64,000 nucleotides of DNA from Intestinibacillus sp964580155 (GCA_964580155.1 CAZOJP010000002.1:1-64000); one strand, 5' to 3'; positions 33,201-41,834 are shown, counted from the first letter of the stretch. Program-made: numbers and translations. The notes: generated by a model from the sequence alone, not told the origin.

Positions 33201-34474
33201 GCACCCACCCCCTTTAAGAAATAAATCGTGTCGAGCTTGATCTTGGCCGCAACCGCGAGCATGTCCGCGCGCGTGACGCGTGCAATGCGCTCCATGAGCG
33301 ATTCTACGTCCCAGCGCAGCCCCTCAATCGCCTGCCCCAGCCAGAACTGCTGGAGCGCGGCCGGACTGTCCTGCATGGAGCGCAGCCCGCTGAGCACGGT
33401 GCGCCGCGCGGTCTCGACCTCGTCCTCGGTCAGGCCGCCGTTTTGCAGGTCGGCAAGCTGACGCAAAATCTCATCGCGCGCGATTTCAAAGTTTTCGTTC
33501 TCGATGCCCGAGGTGACGGACAAAAGACCCTTCTGCCGCTCGAGCGTCGAGGATGCGTAATAGCACAGCGACAGCTTTTCGCGCACGTTGAGAAACAGCC
33601 GTGCGCTGGTGGAGCCGCCGAACGCATTGTTGAGCAGCATGAGCGCAGGGTAGTCCTCGTCCGCGCCGGTAACGCCCGTGCGGAAGCCGAGCGACAGCTT
33701 GCCCTGCCGCACGTTCATCTCTTCGATCACGGTGCGCACCTCGCCCGCAGGCTGCGCGCGCACCTCGCTGCGCGGCATGGCGTAGTCCCCCGGCGCACGG
33801 GTGTGCAGCGCGTGGGCAAATGCCTGTTCGACCGTGTCCGGCGGCATGGAGCCGCAGTAAAACAGCTCGATGCACGCGCCCTCCAGCGCGTGTTGGTAGG
33901 CGGCGTACAGCGCTTCGGGGGTCAGCGCGCGCGCGCCCTCCGCCGTGCCGTATTCGCTTTTGCCGAAGGCTTCGCCCTCGCACATGATTTCGTGCAGGCG
34001 GCGCAGCGCATAGGAGCGCGGATCATTCTTGAGCGCTTCGATGCGGTCGGCAAGGTTTTCCTTTTCGCTTGCGACATAATCGGGCGCGAAGGCGCCGTCC
34101 TTCAGGCAGGGCGACTGCCAGAAGGACGCGAGCAGGTCGACCGCGCGCGCGGTCAGTCCGCCGTTGCCCGTCGCATATTTTTCGTCGATGACATCCGCGA
34201 GAAAGCCCAGAATCAGGCTCTCACCGCGCTTGCGCACAATCGGCTCGATGCGCGCGCCGTACAGCTCGTCGAGCACCGCGCCAAGCTGCTGCATATCGGG
34301 ATAGGCCGCCGTGCCGCGGCGCAGCACATGCGGCAGCGCGGCATAGGCCGAAGCGTCCTCTCCGCCGAGCGGCAGCACGAGGCACGCACTCATCACGGAG
34401 GTTTTGAAGCGCGCGCTTGGCACAACGGTCAGCTGCACGCCGTCACCCAGTGTTTTGCGTATCATTTGTTGCAT
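33197..34474 (-). CDS. M16-like peptidase subunit without zinc motif (YmfF-like)
   Basis: 425 residues with M16 fold features (VQLTVVPSARFKTSVMSACLVLPLGG at the start; TGVTGADEDYPALMLLNNAFGGSTSARLF in the second half). At the place of HxxEH it has ALPHVLRRGTAAYP, so no zinc site. Such inactive halves shape the cavity of the active partner. First gene of the minus-strand run M16-M16-lgt-folD. Confidence 0.85.
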   Translation of the reverse strand: MQQMIRKTLGDGVQLTVVPSARFKTSVMSACLVLPLGGEDASAYAALPHVLRRGTAAYPDMQQLGAVLDELYGARIEPIVRKRGESLILGFLADVIDEKYATGNGGLTARAVDLLASFWQSPCLKDGAFAPDYVASEKENLADRIEALKNDPRSYALRRLHEIMCEGEAFGKSEYGTAEGARALTPEALYAAYQHALEGACIELFYCGSMPPDTVEQAFAHALHTRAPGDYAMPRSEVRAQPAGEVRTVIEEMNVRQGKLSLGFRTGVTGADEDYPALMLLNNAFGGSTSARLFLNVREKLSLCYYASSTLERQKGLLSVTSGIENENFEIARDEILRQLADLQNGGLTEDEVETARRTVLSGLRSMQDSPAALQQFWLGQAIEGLRWDVESLMERIARVTRADMLAVAAKIKLDTIYFLKGVGA

Positions 34475-34545
34475 ATTCTTTCCTCTTTTCGGAACAATAA
34501 TCCGGGATCATGCCGCCGTAAACATGCGACATGAACCTAGATTAA

Positions 34546-34574
34546 AGTATACCCGTTTTGCCCCTTAAAGTCCA
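34546..34574 (-). promoter_or_regulatory. Promoter of the M16-lgt-folD operon
   Basis: On the minus strand TGGACT and TATACT are 17 bp apart, about 70 bp before the ATG at 34474. Confidence 0.55.
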
Positions 34575-34608
34575 GCATGGAGGATATAAACAATTTCATC
34601 GGCGCTCC

Positions 34609-34639
34609 ATAAAAAAACGCCCCGCACAAGCGGAGCGTT
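34609..34639 (-). terminator. Terminator of rimM-trmD
   Basis: A 10-bp stem (34616-34625 with 34630-34639) followed on the minus strand by T7. It overlaps nothing but lies directly after the trmD stop. Confidence 0.88.
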
Positions 34640-34644
34640 CGGGG

Positions 34645-35382
34645 TTAGCGGTCGGTGTTTTGCAGTTCGGCGAGCAGCTTTTTGTCCTGCTTGTCGCGCG
34701 GAACAAAGCGCGCAAACAGATCGGGCCGATCGGTCTTGGTGCGCAACAGGCACATTTTGCGCCGCCAGCGCACAATGTTGGCATGATGACCGGACAGCAG
34801 CACGTCGGGCACTGCGCGGCCGCGCCAGACCTCGGGACGGGTGTACTGCGGATGCTCGAGCAGACCGTCCCAGTGGCTTTCGTCGGTGAAGGCCTGCTCG
34901 TCGGGCAGCACGCCGGGCACCATGCGGCAGATCGCATCCGCGACCGCCATCGCGGGAATTTCTCCGCCGGTCAGCACAAAATCGCCGATCGAGATCTCCT
35001 CGTCGACGCAGGCATCGATAAACCGCTGGTCGATGCCCTCGTAATGTCCGCACACCAGAATAACCCGACCTTTGCCGAGCAGCCGGCGCGCGGCATCCTG
35101 ATGAAACGCCTTGCCCTGCGCGGACAGCAGCACGGTGTGCACGTGCGCGCCGCGTGTCAGCGCATCGTGGCAGCGAAACAGCGGCTCGGCGAGCATCACC
35201 TGACCGCGGCCGCCGCCATAGGGCGCGTCATCCGCCTTACGGTGCTTGTCGTTCGCCCAGTCGCGGATGTTGACCGCGCGCACGCGCACCAAGCCCCGAT
35301 CCTGTCCGCGCCCGATGATGCTTTGCCCCATGACCGCGCGGATCATATCGGGGAACAGGGTCATAATGTCGATTTGCATCAT
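34645..35382 (-). CDS. trmD: tRNA (guanine-37-N1) methyltransferase
   Basis: Methylates G37 next to the anticodon, preventing +1 frameshifts. 245 residues of the SPOUT class with the knot segment VCGHYEGIDQR, ISIGDFVLTGGEIPAM and the DAPYGGGRGQVML substrate loop. It overlaps rimM by 4 bp. The rimM-trmD pair is widely conserved. Confidence 0.96.
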   Translation of the reverse strand: MMQIDIMTLFPDMIRAVMGQSIIGRGQDRGLVRVRAVNIRDWANDKHRKADDAPYGGGRGQVMLAEPLFRCHDALTRGAHVHTVLLSAQGKAFHQDAARRLLGKGRVILVCGHYEGIDQRFIDACVDEEISIGDFVLTGGEIPAMAVADAICRMVPGVLPDEQAFTDESHWDGLLEHPQYTRPEVWRGRAVPDVLLSGHHANIVRWRRKMCLLRTKTDRPDLFARFVPRDKQDKKLLAELQNTDR

Positions 35383-35885
35383 TCAATCAGCCCCTCGATC
35401 GAGCGGATGATGACGCGCCCGGCCTCCATGTCGATGCGTTGGAGAAAGGGTTTGGTCGCAGGCACATAAAGCATACGTCCGTCCTCGGCGACGATTTCGT
35501 AAAGATCGTGCGCGGGGTTCGTGGTCAGCACGTCGCGGATGCGGCCGACAACGCGCGCGGTGCGCTCGTCGTAGACCTCAAAGGACAAAATGTCCTGTAT
35601 GAACACCAGATCCTCGGGCAGCTCGACATCGTCGCGCGACAGGTAGAGCACCTGCTGCCGCAGTGCATCCGCCTGCTCGATTGTGTCCACGCCCTGAATG
35701 CGCATGATGACGCAGTTTTTGTGCACATAGGCGCGCTCGATGTGCACCGGCGTGCCGTCCGCCTGGTAGAGCGTGTCAAAATCGGTCAGCACCGCGGGGC
35801 TGTCACACCAGGACTGCACCTTAACCTCGCCGTTTACACCGTGGGTGTTGACGATCTGCCCGGCTTCGAGAAATTGTTTTTGCAT
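35379..35885 (-). CDS. rimM: 16S rRNA processing protein RimM
   Basis: Maturation factor of the 30S head that binds S19. 168 residues: N-terminal RimM domain (FLEAGQIVNTHGVNGEVKVQSW) and a C-terminal PRC-barrel (about 95-168). The start has GGAGG upstream. A hairpin with a T-tract lies between khpA and this gene. Confidence 0.94.
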   Translation of the reverse strand: MQKQFLEAGQIVNTHGVNGEVKVQSWCDSPAVLTDFDTLYQADGTPVHIERAYVHKNCVIMRIQGVDTIEQADALRQQVLYLSRDDVELPEDLVFIQDILSFEVYDERTARVVGRIRDVLTTNPAHDLYEIVAEDGRMLYVPATKPFLQRIDMEAGRVIIRSIEGLIE

Positions 35886-35920
35886 GGGCTTCCTCCGTGC
35901 TTATAAGTCAAAGTAGATGG

Positions 35921-35949
35921 AAAAAAGACCTGCTTAACACAGGTCTTTT
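35921..35949 (-). terminator. Internal terminator/attenuator between khpA and rimM
   Basis: AAAAGACCTG pairs with CAGGTCTTTT across a 7-nt loop; on the minus strand T6 follows. It lies inside what otherwise looks like one operon, so it likely lowers rimM-trmD expression relative to ffh and rpsP. Confidence 0.75.
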
Positions 35950-35992
35950 GCGTGTAACTGCACCGATGCCGGAGCGGCTCGGAGAGCAGGTG

Positions 35993-36223
35993 TCAGTCAC
36001 AGATTTCAACTGTGACCTTTTTGTTTTCGCGGCTGCCTGTGGCCTTCATGAGGGTTCGGATTTCCTTGGCGATACGGCCGTGACGACCGATCACGCGGCC
36101 CATGTCCGCCTGCGCGACCCGCAGCTCAAAGGTGATGTTGTCGCCCTCAGAGGTCTCAGTGATCGCGATCGCGTCCGGTTCGGTGACCAGATTTTTCACG
36201 ATATAAGTCAACAGCTCTTTCAT
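35993..36223 (-). CDS. khpA: KH-domain RNA-binding protein KhpA
   Basis: 76 residues, a single KH domain with the GRHGRIAKEIR loop (GxxG type). KhpA pairs with KhpB/Jag and binds many RNAs, affecting cell division and elongation in other Firmicutes. Its position between rpsP and rimM is the standard one. Confidence 0.93.
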   Translation of the reverse strand: MKELLTYIVKNLVTEPDAIAITETSEGDNITFELRVAQADMGRVIGRHGRIAKEIRTLMKATGSRENKKVTVEICD

Positions 36224-36238
36224 TCGTACAACCTCTCC

Positions 36239-36478
36239 TTACAGCGCGCCGGCCTTCTTCAGGATGTCGCGGACAGTGTCAGTCGGCTGTGCGCCGTTCT
36301 TGATCCACTGCTGCGCACGCTCGCTGTCGACCTTGATCTCGGCGGGAGTGGTCAGGGGATTGTAAGTGCCGATTTCCTCGATGAAACGACCGTCACGCGG
36401 GTAACGGGAATCAGCGACGACGATGCGATAGAAAGGAGCCTTCTTGGCGCCCAGTCTGCGAAGTCTGATCTTTACCAT
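36239..36478 (-). CDS. rpsP: 30S ribosomal protein S16
   Basis: 79 residues: MVKIRLRRLGAKKAPFYRIV start, then SRYPRDGRFIEEIGTYNP, the S16 signature. GGAGG precedes the ATG. It follows ffh in the minus-strand operon. Confidence 0.97.
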   Translation of the reverse strand: MVKIRLRRLGAKKAPFYRIVVADSRYPRDGRFIEEIGTYNPLTTPAEIKVDSERAQQWIKNGAQPTDTVRDILKKAGAL

Positions 36479-36535
36479 GGTTTCACCTCCTTCAAATAAG
36501 TATGTGTATTGTAAATGATATTACAAACGAATGCG

Positions 36536-37894
36536 CTAAAAGGGAAGCTTGAGACCGCCCAGGCCAAAGCCCTTTTTCTTTTTGCCCTTGGAGCGGCGCT
36601 GGAGTCCGGCGACCTGCTTGGTCATTTTCTGCATCATCTCGAACTGCTTGAGCAGACGGTTGACTTCTTCGACTTTGAGCCCGCAGCCCGCTGCGATGCG
36701 CTTCTTGCGTGAAAAGTTGATGATGCGGGGGTCGTCTCTCTCCTTGGGTGTCATCGAGAGGATGATCGCCTCGGTGTGCGAGAGTGCCTTGCCGTCGATC
36801 TGTGCGCCCGCGAGGGCCTTGGTGTCGACGCCGGGCAGCATTGCGAGCATTTCCTCCATGCTGCCCATATTTTTCATCTGCTTGAGCTGCTCGTAAAAGT
36901 CGGTCAGCGTCAGCTTGCCGGTGCGCATTTTCTTCTCCAGATCGTCGTGCTGCTTGGTGTCGAATGCCTGCTGCGCTTTTTCAATCAGCGTCAGGACATC
37001 GCCCATGCCGAGGATGCGGGAGGCCATGCGGTCGGGATGGAAGGGTTCGATGTTGTCGAGCTTTTCGCCGGTGCCCGCGAATTTGATGGGCTTGCCGGTG
37101 ACGGACTTGACCGAAAGTGCCGCGCCGCCGCGGGCATCGCCGTCCATCTTGCTCATGAGCACGCCGTCGATGCCGAGCACCTCGTCAAAGGTCTGCGCAA
37201 CGTTTACGGCGTCCTGGCCGGTCATTGCGTCAACAACCAGCATGATTTCGGTGGGGTTTACGGTTGCTTTGATGTTTTTGAGCTCGTCCATGAGCGTTTC
37301 GTCGATGTGCAGACGGCCGGCGGTGTCCAGAAAGACCAGATCATACGCATTTTTGCGCGCATGCTCCACGCCTGCCTTTGCGATGGCGACCGGATCGCCC
37401 TGGCCCTGCTCAAAGACCGGAATATCGAGCTGCGCACCGACGACCTTGAGCTGTTCGATCGCGGCGGGACGGTAAACGTCACATGCGACGAGCAGGGGAC
37501 GGCGCTGCTGCTGCTTGCGCAAAAGAGCGGCGAGCTTGGCACAGTTCGTTGTCTTGCCCGCGCCCTGCAAGCCGACCATCATGACAATCGTCGGAGGCTG
37601 GGGGGCAATGGTGATGCGGGTGTTTGCGCCGCCGAGCAGCGCGGTCAACTCATCGTTGACAATTTTGATAACCTGCTGCGCAGGGGACAGGCTTTCCAGG
37701 ATTTCGGCGTCCGTCGCCTTTTCGGTGACCGTTTTGATGAAATCCTTCGCGACCTTGTAGTTGACGTCCGCTTCGAGCAGTGCCATGCGGATTTCGCGCA
37801 TGGCCTCCTTGACATCGGCTTCGGTCAAACGGCCGCGGCTGCGCAGCTTTTTAAAGGCGGATGAAATTTTCTCGGTAAGACCTTCAAATGCCAT
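36536..37894 (-). CDS. ffh: Signal recognition particle protein Ffh
   Basis: GTPase that targets nascent membrane proteins. 452 residues: N domain (about 1-90), G domain with GLQGAGKTT near 105 and DTAGR, and a methionine-rich M domain ending in a basic KGKKKKGFGLGG tail that binds SRP RNA. The frame is open 16 codons further upstream, but the ATG at 37894 with GGAGGG and MAFEGLTEKI is canonical. Follows ylxM. Confidence 0.97.
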   Translation of the reverse strand: MAFEGLTEKISSAFKKLRSRGRLTEADVKEAMREIRMALLEADVNYKVAKDFIKTVTEKATDAEILESLSPAQQVIKIVNDELTALLGGANTRITIAPQPPTIVMMVGLQGAGKTTNCAKLAALLRKQQQRRPLLVACDVYRPAAIEQLKVVGAQLDIPVFEQGQGDPVAIAKAGVEHARKNAYDLVFLDTAGRLHIDETLMDELKNIKATVNPTEIMLVVDAMTGQDAVNVAQTFDEVLGIDGVLMSKMDGDARGGAALSVKSVTGKPIKFAGTGEKLDNIEPFHPDRMASRILGMGDVLTLIEKAQQAFDTKQHDDLEKKMRTGKLTLTDFYEQLKQMKNMGSMEEMLAMLPGVDTKALAGAQIDGKALSHTEAIILSMTPKERDDPRIINFSRKKRIAAGCGLKVEEVNRLLKQFEMMQKMTKQVAGLQRRSKGKKKKGFGLGGLKLPF

Positions 37895-37917
37895 AGTGCC
37901 CTCCGTCGACGCGGCGC

Positions 37918-38283
37918 TCAGCCTGATATGGATTCGAGACACGCACCCATGTGGCTGACCAGACGGGCAATGTCCTGATTGCGGTATTTGTTACAGTTGA
38001 TGAGGTGGATTTCGCGCAGATCGCTTTTTAGATCGTGCAGCCGCGCTTCAATGTTGCCGTAGCGCGCAACCAAAGTGAGCTTGCGCTCCATTTCCCGCAG
38101 GGTGTGTTCCGCGCGCACGATGCTGTCGCGCACACCCTGCCGGGTGATGCCGACGTGCTCGGAGATCTCCGCGAGGGAAAGATCCTCATTATAATAGAGA
38201 TCGAACAGTTCGTGCTGCTTCTCCGTCAGGAGATCGCCGTAAAAATCGAACAGCAGGCACATCTCGAAGGGTTTGTTTTTCAA
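37918..38283 (-). CDS. ylxM: YlxM/p13-like DNA-binding protein
   Basis: 121 residues with a sigma-70 region-4-like helix-turn-helix (LSLAEISEHVGITRQGVRDSI near 39-60). YlxM always sits before ffh and has been linked to SRP function in streptococci. Start at the TTG 38283, 7 bp after a perfect GGAGG (38291-38295); the longer frame upstream runs through the promoter and is not coding. Confidence 0.9.
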   Translation of the reverse strand: MKNKPFEMCLLFDFYGDLLTEKQHELFDLYYNEDLSLAEISEHVGITRQGVRDSIVRAEHTLREMERKLTLVARYGNIEARLHDLKSDLREIHLINCNKYRNQDIARLVSHMGACLESISG

Positions 38284-38335
38284 GTGCCCACCTCCTGATG
38301 TAAAGCGGAATACCTTTACAACTACAACGTTATTT

Positions 38336-38364
38336 ATCTTACAGGATATCTGCTTTTTTGTCAA
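38336..38364 (-). promoter_or_regulatory. Promoter of the ylxM-ffh-rpsP-khpA operon
   Basis: On the minus strand perfect TTGACA and TAAGAT are 17 bp apart, 53 bp before the ylxM TTG. Confidence 0.8.
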
Positions 38365-38450
38365 GCATTTTTTTGCCGCTTTTGAAATTGCGATCAGCAG
38401 ATGTTTGCCCGCGCGCAACATTGACGAAATCCCCTGCGTTTGCTACACTG

Positions 38451-38478
38451 TTAGCATTGGCATCTATCCTTATATAAT
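38451..38478 (+). promoter_or_regulatory. Promoter of the AI-2E-type permease gene
   Basis: TTAGCA and TATAAT are 16 bp apart, 45 bp before the ATG. Confidence 0.55.
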
Positions 38479-38522
38479 GATGGAATCTCGGTTTGGCACG
38501 CCGCTTGAGGAAGGAAAGTGTA

Positions 38523-39737
38523 ATGGAATTCAATCGAAAGAATATGCGCAGCCTTGCGCTGCTTATTGCGTTCGGCATTCTGCTGCTGACCGGACTGCAA
38601 AATTTTCGCGCGGTCAGCGCGATTGTGCGCAGATTTTTCGGGCTGCTCGCGCCGTTTTTGCTCGGCGGCTGCATCGCGTTCATTCTCAACGTGCCGATGG
38701 CATTCTTTGAGCGCACGCTGCTGCACCGAAAATTTCGCGCACGGCGCACGGTCAGCATTGCGCTGTCGCTGCTGCTCGTCATCGGGCTGCTCGCCTTTGC
38801 AAGCGGCATGGTGATTCCCCAGCTCGGGCGCTCACTCCAGTCGATCGGCGCGGCATTTCCCCGGTTTTTCAAGGAGATGCAGAGCAGTGTCGCCGCCCTG
38901 GAGGACAAAATTCCGCTGCTGGCGGACTGGCTGACCGGCGCCTTCGGCGGCTGGGACTCCATCGACTGGCCCAAGCTCGGGCAGACCGTGTGGACCTTCC
39001 TCAGCGGAACGGGCGACCTCATCGGCTCCACGCTCGGCGTGGCAAGCTCGGTTGTGAGCGGCTTCGTCAACTTCTTTCTCGGCTTGTTTTTTGCGATTTA
39101 TGTGCTTGCGCAAAAGGAAAGGCTCGGCAGGCAGGTCAAAAAGCTGCTGTATGCAACGCTTTCTATTTCGCAGGCGGATTCGTTTCTCGCGGTGTGCACG
39201 CTTGCGCAGCAGACGTTTTCAAACTTCATCACCGGACAGTGCGCCGAGGCGTGCATCCTCGGCCTCATGTTCTTTGTGAGTATGAGCCTGCTGCACTTTC
39301 CCTATGCCGCCCTGATCAGCGTGCTCATCGGCATCACCGCGCTCGTGCCGATTTTCGGAACCTTCGTCGGCTGCGCGTTCGGTGCGTTCTTCATCCTGAT
39401 TGAAAACCCCATGCAGGCGCTGTGGTTCATCATCCTGTTCCTCGTGCTGCAGCAGATTGAGGGCAACCTCATCTATCCGCATGTGGTCGGCGGATCGGTC
39501 GGCTTGCCGTCCATTTGGGTGCTGGTCGCGGTCAGCGTGGGCGGCGCGTCAATGGGTGTCGTCGGCATGCTCATTTTCATCCCGATTTTTTCCGTGCTGT
39601 ACGCGCTGCTGCGCGGCTTTACCAACCGCCGGCTCGCGGCGCGGGGAGTTCCGCCCGAAAAATGGGGGGATCGCCCGGTAAAGCCCGCCAAAGCGCCGCC
39701 CAAGAACGGCGCGTCGCGTCCCACGCAAAAAAAGTGA
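38523..39737 (+). CDS. AI-2E family (PF01594) membrane transporter
   Basis: 404 residues with about eight membrane helices: two pairs at the N-terminus, a long extracytoplasmic part (about 110-165), then four to five helices including LLHFPYAALISVLIGITALVPIFGT, the family core, and EGNLIYPHVVGGSVGLP. Members include autoinducer-2 exporters and Na+/H+ antiporters, so the cargo is uncertain. The C-terminal 35 residues are basic and Pro-rich. AGGAAAG lies before the ATG at 38523. Convergent with the yitT-type gene, with 10 bp between. Confidence 0.85.
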   Translation: MEFNRKNMRSLALLIAFGILLLTGLQNFRAVSAIVRRFFGLLAPFLLGGCIAFILNVPMAFFERTLLHRKFRARRTVSIALSLLLVIGLLAFASGMVIPQLGRSLQSIGAAFPRFFKEMQSSVAALEDKIPLLADWLTGAFGGWDSIDWPKLGQTVWTFLSGTGDLIGSTLGVASSVVSGFVNFFLGLFFAIYVLAQKERLGRQVKKLLYATLSISQADSFLAVCTLAQQTFSNFITGQCAEACILGLMFFVSMSLLHFPYAALISVLIGITALVPIFGTFVGCAFGAFFILIENPMQALWFIILFLVLQQIEGNLIYPHVVGGSVGLPSIWVLVAVSVGGASMGVVGMLIFIPIFSVLYALLRGFTNRRLAARGVPPEKWGDRPVKPAKAPPKNGASRPTQKK

Positions 39738-39747
39738 GCAAGGCGGC

Positions 39748-40608
39748 TCAGTCCTTGGGCAAAAGCGGCGCAAAGCCCTCGCCCATAATCTGGCTGGCCT
39801 CGGCCGCGATGACGAAGGCGTTCGGGTCGGCGGCAAGAATGATCTGGCGCACGCGGTAGACCTCGGCGCGGCGCACCGCGACAAGCAGCACCTCAAAGTT
39901 GCGTCCGGTGTAGCTGCCGCGCGCATACAGCTCGGTCACACCGCGCGGCAGCAGCAGAATTTCGCGCTTGATGCGTTCATTTTCCGAAGAAACAACGTAA
40001 AGCAGCTTGCCGGAGTCCGCGCCGTACAGCACACCGTCGATGACCTTGGAGGTCAGATAGATGACGATGATGGCATACATCGGGCTTTCGATGCTGTGGA
40101 ATACGATCGCGGACAGCAGCACAATCGGCATATCAATCAGAATGAGCAGCTGCCCCACCGGAATGTGCGGCACACGGCGCGCGAGCAGCGATGCGGCGAG
40201 GTCGGTGCCGCCGGTCGTGCCGCCGCGCAGGAAGATGAGCGCAAGCCCGGCACCCGAGAGCACACCGCCGAAAATGGCGACCAGCATGCCGTCTCCCTGA
40301 TACACGGGCAGCAGCGGCGCGGTCAGGTCGATTGCGACCGACACCAGCGCGACCGCAACCGCGGATTTGAGCATGGATTTGGCGCTGCGCGCCCGGATGC
40401 CCCAGATAAACAGCGGCACGTTCAGCACGATGGACATGACGCCGATCGGCGCGCCGCTGACCTCCCGAATGAGCGTTGCGGCGCCCGTGATGCCGCCCGG
40501 CGCGATGCCGTTTGGCGCGGTGAAGATATTGACCGAGCACGCAAACAGCAGACTGCCCAAAACAAAGCAGATGCCGTCGATGAGCAGTCGCGTGATTTTG
40601 TTTTCCAT
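39748..40608 (-). CDS. YitT family membrane protein (DUF161 + DUF2179)
   Basis: 286 residues: about five membrane helices (1-180, with TAPNGIAPGGITG and LRGGTTGGTDL loops) and a C-terminal cytoplasmic DUF2179 domain (about 215-280, RGVTELYARGSYTGRNFEVL). Function unknown; possibly transport of a small molecule. Several paralogues are usual in Firmicutes. Confidence 0.9.
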   Translation of the reverse strand: MENKITRLLIDGICFVLGSLLFACSVNIFTAPNGIAPGGITGAATLIREVSGAPIGVMSIVLNVPLFIWGIRARSAKSMLKSAVAVALVSVAIDLTAPLLPVYQGDGMLVAIFGGVLSGAGLALIFLRGGTTGGTDLAASLLARRVPHIPVGQLLILIDMPIVLLSAIVFHSIESPMYAIIVIYLTSKVIDGVLYGADSGKLLYVVSSENERIKREILLLPRGVTELYARGSYTGRNFEVLLVAVRRAEVYRVRQIILAADPNAFVIAAEASQIMGEGFAPLLPKD

Positions 40609-40645
40609 AAGCGCTTCCTCTCTCTTTTACAAAACGGATGTGCTT

Positions 40646-40654
40646 ATTATAGCA
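40646..40654 (-). promoter_or_regulatory. Extended -10 promoter of the yitT-type gene
   Basis: On the minus strand TGCTATAAT has a TGn extension and a perfect -10; no good -35. The -10 lies between GTGCT and AGCAC arms, a possible operator. Confidence 0.45.
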
Positions 40655-40708
40655 CAAAAAAACACAATCTGTGCAGCGTAAAATCGACGAAAACTTTGCC
40701 CGAATCGA

Positions 40709-40737
40709 TTGACAGAAGACCAAAAGCATGGTATCCT
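40709..40737 (+). promoter_or_regulatory. Promoter of rplU-prp-rpmA
   Basis: Perfect TTGACA and TATCCT are 17 bp apart; the leader before rplU is about 90 nt. Confidence 0.7.
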
Positions 40738-40764
40738 ATGAAAAGCCGCATTGAACGGGTTCTA

Positions 40765-40830
40765 TTAGTCTGTCCGTAATAAGACAGCGCCCGTAAGAGC
40801 GTGACTCTATAAAAGAAAGAGAGGTGCTAC
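40765..40830 (+). promoter_or_regulatory. Putative L21 leader (autoregulatory mRNA structure)
   Basis: CTGTC (40770-40774) can pair with GACAG (40783-40787), followed by a CGCCCGTAAGAGCG stretch before the ribosome-binding site. Firmicutes carry an L21 leader motif at this position; I judge identity from place and rough structure only. Confidence 0.45.
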
Positions 40831-40833
40831 CGT

Positions 40834-41145
40834 ATGTATGCGATTTTAGAGACCGGTGGCAAGCAGTACAAAGTTTCCGAAGGCGACGTAATCTACGTTG
40901 AAAAGCTGGGCGTCGAGGACGGCTCCAGCGTCACGTTTGACAAAATCCTCGCAGTCGGCGATGGCGAAGGCCTGAAGGTCGGCGCTCCCTATGTTGACGG
41001 CGCGAGTGTTTCCGGCACTGCCGACAAGACCGGCAAGAAGAAGAAGGTCAATATCTTCAAGATGAAGCCGAAGAAGGGCTACAGAAAACGCCAGGGCCAC
41101 AGACAGCCCTACACCAAGGTCACGATCAGCGCGATCAACGCGTAA
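40834..41145 (+). CDS. rplU: 50S ribosomal protein L21
   Basis: 103 residues: MYAILETGGKQYKV start and the basic KKKKVNIFKMKPKKGYRKRQGHRQ stretch (in parts) near 68-90 that ends in the L21 C-terminal signature. First gene of the canonical rplU-prp-rpmA-obg cluster. GAGAGGTG precedes the ATG. Confidence 0.97.
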   Translation: MYAILETGGKQYKVSEGDVIYVEKLGVEDGSSVTFDKILAVGDGEGLKVGAPYVDGASVSGTADKTGKKKKVNIFKMKPKKGYRKRQGHRQPYTKVTISAINA

Positions 41146-41148
41146 GTC

Positions 41149-41490
41149 ATGACACAGGTCGTTTTCAAAAAGCAGCGCGGCAAGTTCAAGTCCGTCAGCG
41201 CGGCCGGCCACGCCGGATTTGCGCAGGAGGGCGAGGACATCGTCTGTGCTGCAATCACGAGCGGCATGCAGCTTGTGCATGTGCTGCTCGATGATGTGCT
41301 CCTGCTGTCCATCGACACAAAGGTCGATCAGGACGCGACGTTCATCCAAATCACCCTGCCCGACGATATGACCGCGGACGAGGATCGAGAAGCACAGCAT
41401 GCGCTGCGTGCGCTGCGTGTGCACTATGGAGAACTCGAAAAGGAGTACAGCCAATTCATCAAAGTTACGGAGGTGCAATACGATGCTTAA
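41149..41490 (+). CDS. prp: Ribosomal-processing cysteine protease Prp
   Basis: 113 residues. The catalytic dyad is His21 (SAAGHAGFA) and Cys33 (DIVCAAIT), as in S. aureus Prp (His22, Cys34). Prp removes the N-terminal extension of L27, an essential step in Firmicutes. The L27 that follows carries exactly such an extension. It starts 3 bp after rplU and overlaps rpmA by 8 bp. Confidence 0.95.
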   Translation: MTQVVFKKQRGKFKSVSAAGHAGFAQEGEDIVCAAITSGMQLVHVLLDDVLLLSIDTKVDQDATFIQITLPDDMTADEDREAQHALRALRVHYGELEKEYSQFIKVTEVQYDA

Positions 41491-41761
41491 GATTAGCTTA
41501 CAGTTTTTCGCTCATAAAAAGGGCGTTGGTTCGACCAAGAACGGTCGTGACTCTGCGGCGCAGCGCCTTGGCGTGAAGCGTGCGGACGGTCAGCTCGTTC
41601 CGGCAGGCAACATTCTGGTTCGCCAGCGCGGCACGAAGATCCATCCGGGCACGAACGTCGGTATCGGCTCTGACGATACGCTGTTCGCAAAGGTAACCGG
41701 TGTTGTCCGCTTCGAGCGTGTCGGCAAGGACCGCAAGAAGGTTTCGGTATACCCGCAGTAA
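41483..41761 (+). CDS. rpmA: 50S ribosomal protein L27, with Prp-cleaved extension
   Basis: 92 residues. It begins MLKISLQFFAHKKG; the Prp site lies between Phe9 and Ala10, so mature L27 starts at Ala10. The rest (GSTKNGRDSAAQRLGVK, ILVRQRGTKIHPG) is canonical. The mature N-terminus reaches the peptidyl transferase centre. GGAGGTG precedes the ATG inside the end of prp. Confidence 0.97.
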   Translation: MLKISLQFFAHKKGVGSTKNGRDSAAQRLGVKRADGQLVPAGNILVRQRGTKIHPGTNVGIGSDDTLFAKVTGVVRFERVGKDRKKVSVYPQ

Positions 41762-41767
41762 GAATGT

Positions 41768-41801
41768 AAATCTCAGGCCGGACGGCCTGAGATTTTCTTT
41801 T
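41768..41801 (+). terminator. Terminator/attenuator between rpmA and obg
   Basis: A 12-bp perfect stem (41768-41779 with 41784-41795), GGAC loop, then TTTTCTTTT. It lies 33 bp before obg and probably separates high ribosomal-protein from low obg expression. Confidence 0.82.
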
Positions 41802-41834
41802 CAGCGGGTTTTCCCCCGGAAAGGAGGAAGTTTT

